Source: an uncultured Solirubrobacteraceae bacterium
GTDB taxonomy: Bacteria > Actinomycetota > Thermoleophilia > Solirubrobacterales > Solirubrobacteraceae
Direction of reading: 5' to 3'
Length of the DNA stretch: 15,550 nucleotides
NCBI GenBank assembly: GCA_955652345.1
Contig: CATPBV010000153.1
Coordinates: 1 to 15,550, forward strand
Below are positions 1 through 6,214 of the stretch, in pieces; positions within the stretch are counted from its first letter, which is position 1, and each line of letters opens with the position of its first letter. Both the position numbers and the translations under genes were made by a program. The notes beneath the pieces were generated by a model, which saw nothing but the letters and a program-made list of their open reading frames with translations, did not search any database and was not told the origin of the DNA.

Positions 1-123
1 GCCCTCGGATCGAGGGCGGCTACTTCCTGGTCCCCTTCTTGCGAGACGACACGGTGCTCGCCTACGACGAGCACGACCACGCGGTCGTTCGGAAGGCAGT
101 GCTGCCACTAAAAACTGACCACA
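1..123. mobile_element. Right end of a probable IS21-type insertion sequence (partial)
   Basis: Read on the minus strand from 123, the sequence begins TGTGGTCAGTTTTTAGTGGC. This closely resembles the terminal repeats of IS21-family elements, which begin with TG and carry GGTCAG-TTTT-AGTGGC-like blocks. On the plus strand the block (102-123) ends in CA at 122-123. Right after it the receiver-domain reading frame of a response regulator resumes in the opposite direction, which is what an insertion into that gene would leave. The rest of the element lies off the left edge, so the second terminus, target-site duplication and transposase pair cannot be checked. The family assignment rests on the terminus alone and is moderately sure. 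Confidence 0.5.
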
Positions 124-140
124 ACCCTTTGGTCACATAG
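3..140 (+). CDS. C-terminal end of an unidentified ORF, open from the left edge
   Basis: Frame 3 is open from the left edge to a TAG at 138-140. Its codons have G or C at almost every third position up to about position 105, which marks it as the coding frame of this stretch. The peptide includes GGYFLVPFLRDDTVLAYDEH. I do not recognise it; it does not look like the C-terminus of IstA or IstB that I would expect beside an IS21 end. The last codons run through the putative IS terminus and a few bases past it. It is either the last gene of the mobile element or a host gene fragment. Confidence 0.35.
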   Translation, partial: PRIEGGYFLVPFLRDDTVLAYDEHDHAVVRKAVLPLKTDHNPLVT

Positions 141-466
141 TCGTCGCAGCCGCGGTCGAAGCCGCGCATCCGGTCGAGCTCGCCCACGCGCCCGGTCAGC
201 ACCAGCAGCGGGAGCTCCGGGTCGATCGTTCCCGCGACGCGATCCGAATGGCGCACCTCGCTCAGAAGCTCGAGCCCGTCGGTATCGGGGAGCCCGAGAT
301 CGACGACCGCCAGATCTGGGAACTCGGTCTCGATGACCTGGAGCGCATCCAGCACGCACGTCGCCTCGAGGACGTGGAAGCCGTCGATCGACAGGTTGTC
401 CGCGAGGAAGCCACGTGTGGCATCGTCGTCTTCGACGACGAGGATCGTGGCGCTGGCCGCTTTCAT
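124..466 (-). pseudogene. Response regulator receiver domain, truncated after the conserved Lys
   Basis: From the ATG at 466 the protein is a CheY-like receiver: acidic pocket D12-D14 (VVEDDDA), phospho-acceptor D56 in VVDLGLPDTDG, T91 in LVLTGR, and K113 in GCDDYVTK. In OmpR-type regulators the Lys is followed by a Pro-Phe and then a linker and winged-helix DNA-binding domain. Here it is followed at once by an unrelated tail (GLWSVFSGS...) that stops at 62, because the frame enters the probable IS end at about 123-127. The output domain is therefore gone. The receiver itself is intact and could still be phosphorylated, but this reads as a disrupted DNA-binding response regulator. No cognate kinase is visible; it may have followed downstream on the lost side. 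The exported-protein gene lies 119 bp upstream on the same strand. Confidence 0.8.
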
Positions 467-511
467 GATCGGCAGAGCCTCGGCGCCCGCCGATCCACCC
501 CCTGCTGATTT

Positions 512-571
512 CCCGGCGGGCGGTACCCGCGCCCGCGAGCCGTAGCCTGCGGGTCGCGAGTACTCGCCGGG
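512..571. repeat. Inverted repeat between the exported-protein gene and the response regulator
   Basis: CCCGGCG at 512-518 pairs perfectly with CGCCGGG at 565-571 across a 46-base loop that is itself very GC-rich and could fold. It lies between the stop of the exported protein (586) and the start of the receiver gene (466). It may act as a terminator without a T tract, but 7-bp G/C arms at this spacing can arise by chance in DNA of this composition. Confidence 0.2.
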
Positions 572-585
572 TTCCTGCTAGGACG

Positions 586-1086
586 TCAGAACGAAACAGT
601 CCCCTGGCCCTGGAAGAACGACAGGGCAGACAGCGGGGTCGCGGTCGGGCCCGCGTTGCACGTCCCGTGATCCGTCTTCGAGAAGAGCGCCGCGAAGGTC
701 GTCGTGAGCTTGATCGTTCCCTTGATGTTCTTGTACGCACCGGTGCCGTCAAAGAGGGTGATCGGCGCTGTTGACGAGAAGGCGCCTGAGCACGTCTTCT
801 GGTTCAGTCCACCGGTCCCCGTCGCGTGCCTCAGCTCGCGCAGATTTACCTTGATGGTGCCGTTGGGCGTCGTGACCATCCCAATGTTCTCACTTACATT
901 CGAGGTCTCGCCCCTTGCCGCGATAGCGCCGGTGATGATGATCTGGTTGTTGTTCCCGCCGGTCGTGCTCACCCCGTAGACGTGGACCTCGCCGCCGGAA
1001 CTGCCGGAGTTCCCGGCCAAAGCCACCGCACCCGAGACCAGCAGAGCGCTTGTCGCGACACACACGACGATAAGCAAACGCTTCAT
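586..1086 (-). CDS. Small exported protein of unknown function
   Basis: The product is 166 aa. It starts at the ATG at 1084-1086, chosen over an upstream in-frame start at 1170 because AAGGAGG sits 9 bases before it and a classic signal peptide begins there: MKRLL, then a hydrophobic stretch to about residue 20 and a probable cleavage after VALA (about residue 24). The mature part is Gly/Thr/Ser/Asn-rich with alternating polar and hydrophobic residues suggesting beta strands, including a segment LFDGTGAYKNIKGTIKL (111-127). This GTGAY..IKGT pattern recalls small secreted actinobacterial beta-barrel proteins, but I cannot name the family. Two cysteines (C99, C143) could form a disulfide. No catalytic motif is visible. 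It is probably secreted and folded outside the cell. Confidence 0.75.
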   Translation of the reverse strand: MKRLLIVVCVATSALLVSGAVALAGNSGSSGGEVHVYGVSTTGGNNNQIIITGAIAARGETSNVSENIGMVTTPNGTIKVNLRELRHATGTGGLNQKTCSGAFSSTAPITLFDGTGAYKNIKGTIKLTTTFAALFSKTDHGTCNAGPTATPLSALSFFQGQGTVSF

Positions 1087-1095
1087 CGAAATACC

Positions 1096-1102
1096 CCTCC
1101 TT
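1096..1102 (-). promoter_or_regulatory. Strong ribosome binding site of the exported protein
   Basis: AAGGAGG on the minus strand, extended by further G residues, lies 9 bases before the ATG at 1086. It is the clearest Shine-Dalgarno sequence in the window, decides the start, and suggests high translation. Confidence 0.85.
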
Positions 1103-1461
1103 GTGATGGATTGAAAGGCGCCGCGGCCCGATCCCGACCGACGGCACCAAGACGAACACGAGCCCCCCACCGCAGAACCAGCTCACGGCGGCCGCCGACC
1201 CGGCCGGAGCGCGCTGATTCTCGGTTGCGGCCATGGGGCGCCGCGCCACGCGTCTGTACAGCGCACCCTAACAAAGACTCGCCAAATCTGACTATTGGCG
1301 CGCGCCGTTCCCGGAGCTGGCTTCGCGGCTCCTCTAGGCGGCTCGGGCGGCGCGTGACGGCCGCCTTCAGCGCCCCGCCAAGCAGCCCCGAGCCGGTCCG
1401 TGCAACATCGCTCTCACGCGCTGCAGCGGTGCAGGAGTCCGACATATGATCTCGACGCTCC
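1103..1461. other. Non-coding stretch between divergent genes, two weak inverted repeats
   Basis: This is the divergent interval between the exported protein and the unrecognised gene at 1462, so promoters for both should lie here. I see no convincing -35/-10 pair. Two small inverted repeats occur: CGCCAA (1280-1285) with TTGGCG (1295-1300) around a 9-base centre, in a locally AT-richer patch and so a possible operator; and AGGCGGC (1336-1342) with GCCGCCT (1360-1366) around a 17-base loop. Open frames in this interval have no start signal or protein character. Confidence 0.4.
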
Positions 1462-1920
1462 ATGTACCGACGCGGGAACTACAGCTCCGGGGATGACTTC
1501 GTGCTGGAGTACGGAGAGCTGCGGTTCACCTTCAACGAGCGGGACTTCCGCGAGCGTTGCGAACAGGCCGCGCGCAAGCTCGGATTCCTTGCGGGCGCCG
1601 TTGAGGAGAACGAAGCCGAGGACCTGATCAACCTCGTCGTGAACGGCGAGGTCACCGAGCCCGCCTCCGCGCTCGGCGAGCACGTGAACGACTGCTGGCC
1701 CGACCTGGTCGGGCCCTCGGAGCGTTCGCTGGTGCACTGGCTCCGCCGCCTGATCTTCCGGGGCGCGTGGCTCGACCAGCGCGTCAAGGAAGGTGAGCTC
1801 GACGTGTGCTTCGACGAGACCGCGCAGACGTTCCTCTACATCCAGCCCGACCGTGGCGGGGAGCCGATCGAGCTCGCGCCCGAGCCGAGCTGGAACCGGG
1901 TCGCCTACAACCGTCAGTAG
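1462..1920 (+). CDS. Unrecognised protein, 152 aa, acidic
   Basis: The frame runs from the ATG at 1462 to TAG at 1918-1920 with strong G/C third positions and a protein-like composition, so it is very likely a real gene. I do not recognise the family. The product is acidic and soluble-looking: no signal peptide and no membrane segment. It has a charged helical first half (ERDFRERCEQAARKLGF, about 26-42) and a C-terminal part with probable beta strands (ELDVCFDETAQTFLYIQP). No Shine-Dalgarno precedes the ATG; a GTG at 1501 in the same frame is an alternative start. The next gene, polyprenol-phosphate mannose synthase, begins 105 bp downstream on the same strand, so co-transcription is possible but not shown. 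Confidence 0.65.
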   Translation: MYRRGNYSSGDDFVLEYGELRFTFNERDFRERCEQAARKLGFLAGAVEENEAEDLINLVVNGEVTEPASALGEHVNDCWPDLVGPSERSLVHWLRRLIFRGAWLDQRVKEGELDVCFDETAQTFLYIQPDRGGEPIELAPEPSWNRVAYNRQ

Positions 1921-2025
1921 GCGCGGCAGGGTTGCGCTGACGGCAACGCGGCCGCTGCGCTATCACGGTCCCGTGTCGCGATCCTGCGCCAATCAGCGGG
2001 GCGCTCTGTCACTACGCTCCAGCCA

Positions 2026-2811
2026 ATGGCCGCGCGGGTCTGGGTAGTCGTCCCCACATTCAACGAGGCGGAGAACGTGGACCGTCTCCTGCGGGCCTGC
2101 GTCGAGGAGCTCGATCGCGTGGCCCCCGGGGACTACAGCTTGCTGGTCGTCGATGACAATTCTCCGGACGGCACGGGCGCGATCGCCGAGGCCGTGGCGC
2201 GGGAGCTGCCGGTGGTCGAGGTGCTGCACCGCCCTCAGAAGTCAGGCTTGGGGCATGCCTATCTGGCGGGGTTCTCGCGCGCGCTCGCGGGTGGCGCCGA
2301 GCTGGTCGTCGAGATGGACGCCGACTTCTCGCATGACCCGCGGTATCTGGGCAGCCTGCTCGCGGCAGCCCGGGACGCGGACCTCGTGCTCGGGTCTCGA
2401 TACGTGGATGGCGGCGGCGTCCGCGACTGGGGCCTGCTCAGGCGACTCATCAGCCGCGGAGGCGGAATCTACGCCCGGATGATCCTCGGCGTACATGTCC
2501 GTGACCTGACCGGTGGCTTCAAGTGCATCCGTCGCGAGGTCCTGGAGGCGATCGACCTCGAAAGCGTGCGTGCCGAGGGATATGTGTTCCAGATCGAGGT
2601 CACATATCGGGCATTGCTCGCGGGGTTCACCGTGCGGGAGATCCCGATCGTGTTCTGCGATCGTCGCGCGGGGATTAGCAAGATGTCGGCGCGGATCGCG
2701 GCCGAGGCGATGTGGCTGGTGCCGCGGCTGCGAGGGAGCGCGGCTAGGGCGCTCGCCAATGCCGGCCGCCCAGAACGGGGGCTTCAGCGGACAGTCGGCG
2801 GCGACGATTGA
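2026..2811 (+). CDS. Polyprenol-phosphate mannose synthase (GT2, Dpm1/Ppm1 type)
   Basis: The 261-aa product is a GT-A fold family 2 glycosyltransferase. It opens with VVVPTFNEAENV (7-18), followed by the nucleotide-binding VVDDNSPDGT (41-50), the metal-binding D98-x-D100 in VEMDADFSHDP, GSRYVDGGG, and the signature RDLTGGFKCIRREVL. This combination is diagnostic of dolichol/polyprenol-phosphate mannosyltransferases, which transfer mannose from GDP-mannose to a polyprenyl phosphate at the cytoplasmic membrane face. The length matches the catalytic-domain-only form, with no fused N-acyltransferase domain and no C-terminal membrane segments. The start is the ATG at 2026, placing MAARVWVVVP at the usual N-terminus; no clear Shine-Dalgarno precedes it. 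The neighbouring GT-C enzyme is a likely user of its product. A related sugar specificity, such as glucose, cannot be excluded. Confidence 0.85.
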   Translation: MAARVWVVVPTFNEAENVDRLLRACVEELDRVAPGDYSLLVVDDNSPDGTGAIAEAVARELPVVEVLHRPQKSGLGHAYLAGFSRALAGGAELVVEMDADFSHDPRYLGSLLAAARDADLVLGSRYVDGGGVRDWGLLRRLISRGGGIYARMILGVHVRDLTGGFKCIRREVLEAIDLESVRAEGYVFQIEVTYRALLAGFTVREIPIVFCDRRAGISKMSARIAAEAMWLVPRLRGSAARALANAGRPERGLQRTVGGDD

Positions 2812-2900
2812 TGCCGGCGTTCGTTCCTCATTAGGAAGCTTTTACCGACCCTAACGAGATCTGAACGTCGCGCCGCTCGCGGCGAGGCATCCTTCGCCAC

Positions 2901-4292
2901 GTGAGCGTGCAACGTCCGCTCGGCGCCACGCAGGGCGGGTCTTTCGAGCTCTCCTCCCCCTCGCTGGACGTCGCGACACGAGTCTCCCGCAGCCGCGCGG
3001 GACTCGTCGCGCTGTGCGGAATCCTGGTGACCGCGGCGCTGGTCTCGATCGCGGCCCCTCAGACGGACCTGTTGCTTCCCGAATCGATCCGCCCGGTTCC
3101 CGCGTGGCTCGCGGGCCCCTTCGGCGGAACCGGTCTCGGACTCGGCGCGGGCGGGCTGATCTCGGCGCTCGCGGTGATGTTCGTCTCATACGCGGTCGCG
3201 GTCCACGCTGCTGACCGGCTGTCCGCTCGCGCGGTGCTGATGGCGATCGCAGGCGTGCATGCGCTTGTGCTGCTCGCCCCGCCGCTGCTGTCCACGGACG
3301 TGTTCAGCTATCAGGCATACGCCCGCATGGGAGCCGTATATGGGCTCAACCCTTACCTCACCGGGCCGCATGCGATCCAGCTCGACCCGCTGTATTCATA
3401 CATCGGCGCGAAGTGGGTCGCGACTCCGACGGCCTATGGCCCTGTGTTCACCGCTCTGAGCTACGTGCTTGCCCCACTTTCGGTCGCCACGAGCGCCCTC
3501 GCCTACAAGGCGCTCGCGGCGCTGGCGAGCCTCGCCACCGTCGCCCTGGTCTGGAACGCGGCGCGGGTACGCGGTGTCGATCCGGTCAAGGCAGCGGCTC
3601 TGGTCGGGCTGAACCCGCTGATTGTCGTCTACGGCGTGGGCGGCGGGCACAACGATCTCCTGATGCTGGCGCTGCTGGTCGCGGGCGTGTCGCTGCTGCT
3701 CACCGAGCGCGCTCGCCCCGGTGGTGCATCGATAGTGCTGGCGGCCGGGGTCAAGCTCACCGCGGGCCTGTACCTGCCGTTTGCGCTTGCGGACGCCTGG
3801 GGGCGACGCTCCCGGAGTCTCCGGCGCGAGCTCGCGATCGGGGCCGGCGCGACGGGCGCGCTCCTTGCGGTCGTGAGCATCGCGCTGTTTGGATCAGGAC
3901 CCTTCCACATGCTCGCGACCGTCGCGCAGAACCAGAGCAAGGGCGACTGGTACAGCATCTCTGGCTTCGTCTCGATCGACTTGGGACTGGCAACCGTGGG
4001 ACACGTGATCGGCTACCTGCTGGCGATCGCGTTCCTGAGCGTTACGTGGTCGCTCCTGAGACGTGTCTGGCGCGGCGAGCTCGACTGGATCGCCGCGGCC
4101 GGATGGGCGACGTTCGCGATGCTGGTGACCGCAAGCTTCCTGCTTCCGTGGTACGTCGCGTGGTTGATGCCGTTTGCCGCCCTGGGGCGCGATCCTCGTC
4201 TGTGGCGTGCATCGATGGTCACGACCGGAGTGATCCTCGGCATCCAGCTCCTCGAGTACATCCCCCACACCGGCTTTCTTATGGGTCGTTAG
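2901..4292 (+). CDS. GT-C polyprenol-phosphate-mannose-dependent mannosyltransferase (MptA/MptB-like)
   Basis: The 463-aa product starts at GTG 2901 and is an integral membrane protein with about 11-13 predicted hydrophobic segments after a polar N-terminus of about 32 residues. The segment STDVFSYQAYARMGAVYGLN (131-150) followed by PY matches the first extracellular loop of actinobacterial MptA/MptB alpha-1,6-mannosyltransferases, where the Asp (here D133) is the GT-C catalytic acid/base. Further family-like segments are TAYGPVF (about 177) and a conserved FLLPWYVAWLMPFAA near the C-terminus. These enzymes add mannose from polyprenol-phosphate mannose to lipoglycan or glycan acceptors on the outer face. 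The gene follows the mannose synthase by 89 bp and precedes another polyprenyl glycosyltransferase, so donor synthesis and use are side by side. The acceptor cannot be told from the sequence. Confidence 0.78.
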   Translation: MSVQRPLGATQGGSFELSSPSLDVATRVSRSRAGLVALCGILVTAALVSIAAPQTDLLLPESIRPVPAWLAGPFGGTGLGLGAGGLISALAVMFVSYAVAVHAADRLSARAVLMAIAGVHALVLLAPPLLSTDVFSYQAYARMGAVYGLNPYLTGPHAIQLDPLYSYIGAKWVATPTAYGPVFTALSYVLAPLSVATSALAYKALAALASLATVALVWNAARVRGVDPVKAAALVGLNPLIVVYGVGGGHNDLLMLALLVAGVSLLLTERARPGGASIVLAAGVKLTAGLYLPFALADAWGRRSRSLRRELAIGAGATGALLAVVSIALFGSGPFHMLATVAQNQSKGDWYSISGFVSIDLGLATVGHVIGYLLAIAFLSVTWSLLRRVWRGELDWIAAAGWATFAMLVTASFLLPWYVAWLMPFAALGRDPRLWRASMVTTGVILGIQLLEYIPHTGFLMGR

Positions 4293-4309
4293 CTAACGCG
4301 ACGTAGGAT

Positions 4310-4314
4310 GGAGG
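4310..4314 (+). promoter_or_regulatory. Ribosome binding site deciding the start of the third glycosyltransferase
   Basis: GGAGG at 4310-4314 is 10 bases before the ATG at 4325 but only 1 base before the in-frame GTG at 4316. The spacing favours ATG 4325 as the true start. Confidence 0.6.
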
Positions 4315-4324
4315 CGTGAGTGGC

Positions 4325-5338
4325 ATGACCGGTTCTTCAGAAGGGCTTACTCGGTCTCTCGGGCTGCTCAGCGTCGTCGCCCCCGTCTACAACGAGGAGG
4401 GGACGATCGGGGAGTTCTACGCCAGGGTGTGCGTGGCGCTCGAGGGACTCCCGTTCGAGCTGGTGCTGGTCGACGACGGTTCGACCGACGGCTCCGCCGT
4501 CGAACTCGACCGCCTCGCCGCGGGCGACCCTCGGGTGCGGCTCGTGTCCCTGTCTCGCAACTTCGGCCATCAGACCGCACTGACCGCGGGGCTCGACCAC
4601 GCTCGCGGCGACGCAGTCGTGATGCTCGACGCGGACCTCCAGGACCCACCCGAGCTGATCCTGCGGATGCTCGATCACTGGCGAGCCGGGTGCGACGTCG
4701 TGTACGCCGTTCGCCAGCAGCGCGAAGGCGAGTCGCGCTTCAAGCTGACCACCGCCGTCTGGTTCTACAGGCTGTTCGACAGGCTCGCCCAGGTCGAACT
4801 TCAGCACAACTCGGGCGATTTTCGCCTCCTGGACCGCGCCCCACTCGACGCGCTGTTGTCGATGCGCGAGCGAAACCGGTTCCTGCGGGGCATGACGGTC
4901 TGGGTTGGCTACACGCAGGCAGCGGTTCCGTATCGCCGAGATCCTCGATATGCGGGCAAGACGAAGTACACGATCTCGAGGATGGTCCGCTTCTCGCTCG
5001 ACGCGATCTCGTCGTTCTCGCACCGGCCGCTGCAGCTCGCGACGCTGCTCGGGTTTGTGATCTCGACGCTCGCGTTCATCGCGATCCCCGTCGTGATCGC
5101 GCTGCGGATCCTGGGCTCCTATCTGCCGGGGTTCAGCTCGATCACGATCGCGGTGCTGCTCCTGGGCGGCATCCAGCTGATCGCCCTGGGCATCATCGGC
5201 GAGTACATCGGGCGCATCTACGACGAGGTCAAGGGCCGCCCCCTGTACCTGGTGCGCTCGCGCAAGAACATCGCGGATCTGGATGTGCCGGCCGATCCGG
5301 CACCGCCGCTCGCCGCGCGGCATACGCCCGACGAGTAG
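4325..5338 (+). CDS. GtrB/ArnC-like polyprenyl-phosphate glycosyltransferase (GT2, membrane-anchored)
   Basis: Starting at ATG 4325 (GTG 4316 is the alternative) the product is 337 aa. The GT2 domain has SVVAPVYNEEGTI (16-28), VDDGSTDGS (49-57), SRNFGHQTALTAGLDHA (77-93), the D102-x-D104 motif in LDADLQDPPE, and RYAGKTKY (208-215). Two C-terminal membrane segments follow at about 236-260 and 272-294, ending in GEYIGRIYDEVKGRP and a short polar tail. This architecture is that of GtrB, ArnC and related enzymes, which load a sugar from a nucleotide donor onto undecaprenyl or decaprenyl phosphate for use outside the membrane. The sugar (glucose, a pentose or another) cannot be read from the sequence. 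It begins 32 bp after the GT-C gene and is probably in its operon. Confidence 0.85.
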   Translation: MTGSSEGLTRSLGLLSVVAPVYNEEGTIGEFYARVCVALEGLPFELVLVDDGSTDGSAVELDRLAAGDPRVRLVSLSRNFGHQTALTAGLDHARGDAVVMLDADLQDPPELILRMLDHWRAGCDVVYAVRQQREGESRFKLTTAVWFYRLFDRLAQVELQHNSGDFRLLDRAPLDALLSMRERNRFLRGMTVWVGYTQAAVPYRRDPRYAGKTKYTISRMVRFSLDAISSFSHRPLQLATLLGFVISTLAFIAIPVVIALRILGSYLPGFSSITIAVLLLGGIQLIALGIIGEYIGRIYDEVKGRPLYLVRSRKNIADLDVPADPAPPLAARHTPDE

Positions 5339-5357
5339 CCGGGGCCCGGACGGCTAC
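5335..5357. terminator. Bidirectional hairpin holding the stop codons of both convergent genes
   Basis: GTAGCCG (5335-5341) and CGGCTAC (5351-5357) form a perfect 7-bp inverted repeat around a 9-base loop. It sits exactly where the plus-strand glycosyltransferase and minus-strand cysE meet. The glycosyltransferase stop TAG (5336-5338) is in one arm and the cysE stop (5354-5356 on the minus strand) in the other. There is no T tract, as is common for terminator hairpins in high-GC actinobacteria. A shared terminator is the simplest reading. Confidence 0.5.
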
Positions 5358-6127
5358 CCGCCGGCTGGATTTGGCCCGAGCGAGCGGTTGACCGCGTCGC
5401 GTCGATTGTGACCGTCGCGTCCGGCGTCCCCCACACGGTTCTCGCTCCCGGCCTCCGCTCGTGCCTCTTGCACCGGTGGAGCCACGGCGCTCTCGAGGAC
5501 GGCGATCCTGCTCGCCAGGGCCTTGATCGCATCGGCGATCGGGTCAGGAAGATGAACCCAGTCGGCGTCCGGTCCCTCTGGCCGCCGACCTTCGACCCGG
5601 ACAGGGTGTCCGGGGTTTCCGACCACCGTCGAGTTCGGTGGGACGTCGTGGATGACGACGCTCCCAGCCCCGATCTTCGAACCGTGGCCGACGGTGATCG
5701 GGCCGAGCAGCTTGGCGCCAGAGCCAATCGTGACGTTGTCCTGGACGGTCGGATGACGCTTCCCCGTAGCGAACCCGGTCCCGCCGAGCGTGACCCCCTG
5801 GTACAGGGTCACGTCGTTGCCGATCTCGGCGGTCTCGCCGATCACCACCCCCATCCCGTGATCGATGAAGAACCCATCGCCGATCCGCGCCGCAGGATGA
5901 ATCTCGATTCCGGTGACGGCGCGACTCAGCGCCGCTATCGCTCGGGGAAGCAGTGGGACGCCGGCGCTGTGAAATGCGCTTGCGAGGCGGTGCGCGAGCA
6001 GCGCGTGGACGCCCGGCCAGGTCGCGAGGATCTCGAGCTGGCTGACCCCGCGCGCAGCGGGGTCGCGGCTGCGAGCCGTCGCCACGCAGCTGCGGATCTC
6101 GCGGAGAGCACCCGGCACTAGAGCCAT
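5354..6127 (-). CDS. cysE: Serine O-acetyltransferase
   Basis: The 257-aa product acetylates L-serine with acetyl-CoA to O-acetylserine, the first step of cysteine synthesis in the cytoplasm. Residues 1-70 are the short helical N-terminal domain of the EpsC-type enzymes. From about 74 a left-handed beta-helix of hexapeptide repeats begins (IEIHPAARIGDGFFIDHG), with the active-site D89-H90 pair, then GETAEIGNDVTLYQGVTLGGTG, KRHPTV (123-128) and the closing coil GAGSVVIHDVPPNSTVVGNP. After about 185 an extra tail of some 70 residues, polar, Ala/Arg/Gly/Asp-rich and probably disordered, extends past the usual end. The start is ATG 6127; no Shine-Dalgarno is evident. It lies 87 bp downstream of cysK on the same strand. 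CysE often binds CysK through its C-terminal end, usually a terminal Ile; this protein ends in Gly-Gly, so that mode of complex formation is doubtful here. Confidence 0.93.
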   Translation of the reverse strand: MALVPGALREIRSCVATARSRDPAARGVSQLEILATWPGVHALLAHRLASAFHSAGVPLLPRAIAALSRAVTGIEIHPAARIGDGFFIDHGMGVVIGETAEIGNDVTLYQGVTLGGTGFATGKRHPTVQDNVTIGSGAKLLGPITVGHGSKIGAGSVVIHDVPPNSTVVGNPGHPVRVEGRRPEGPDADWVHLPDPIADAIKALASRIAVLESAVAPPVQEARAEAGSENRVGDAGRDGHNRRDAVNRSLGPNPAGG

Positions 6128-6214
6128 GGAGAGAGACTAGCTGGCGCGCGTGCCGTGCCCGAGCGGGCCTGGATGCCGCGCCGGCGTACCGGCGGTCATA
6201 GCTTTCGCCCGTCG

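Noticed and set aside
108..752. Long minus-strand frame overlapping the receiver gene and exported-protein gene
   Set aside because: Arg/Pro-rich composition typical of an off-frame shadow in high-GC DNA; the true genes lie in other frames.
1083..1463. Minus-strand frame across the gap between the exported protein and the gene at 1462
   Set aside because: It overlaps the strong ribosome binding site and start of the exported protein, lacks its own start signal and has low-complexity Arg-rich composition.
2824..2843. TTCCT-CATT-AGGAA followed by TTTT after the mannose synthase gene
   Set aside because: The stem is only 5 bp and weak; it may be incidental. Without transcript data I would not call a terminator inside a probable operon.
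3413..4306. Long plus-strand frame of 297 codons within the GT-C gene
   Set aside because: Arg/Gly/Ala-rich shadow of a clearly conserved membrane glycosyltransferase in another frame.
4337..5323. 328-codon minus-strand frame opposite the GtrB-like gene
   Set aside because: It is the antisense shadow, rich in Arg, Asp, His and Gln, with no family resemblance and no start signal.
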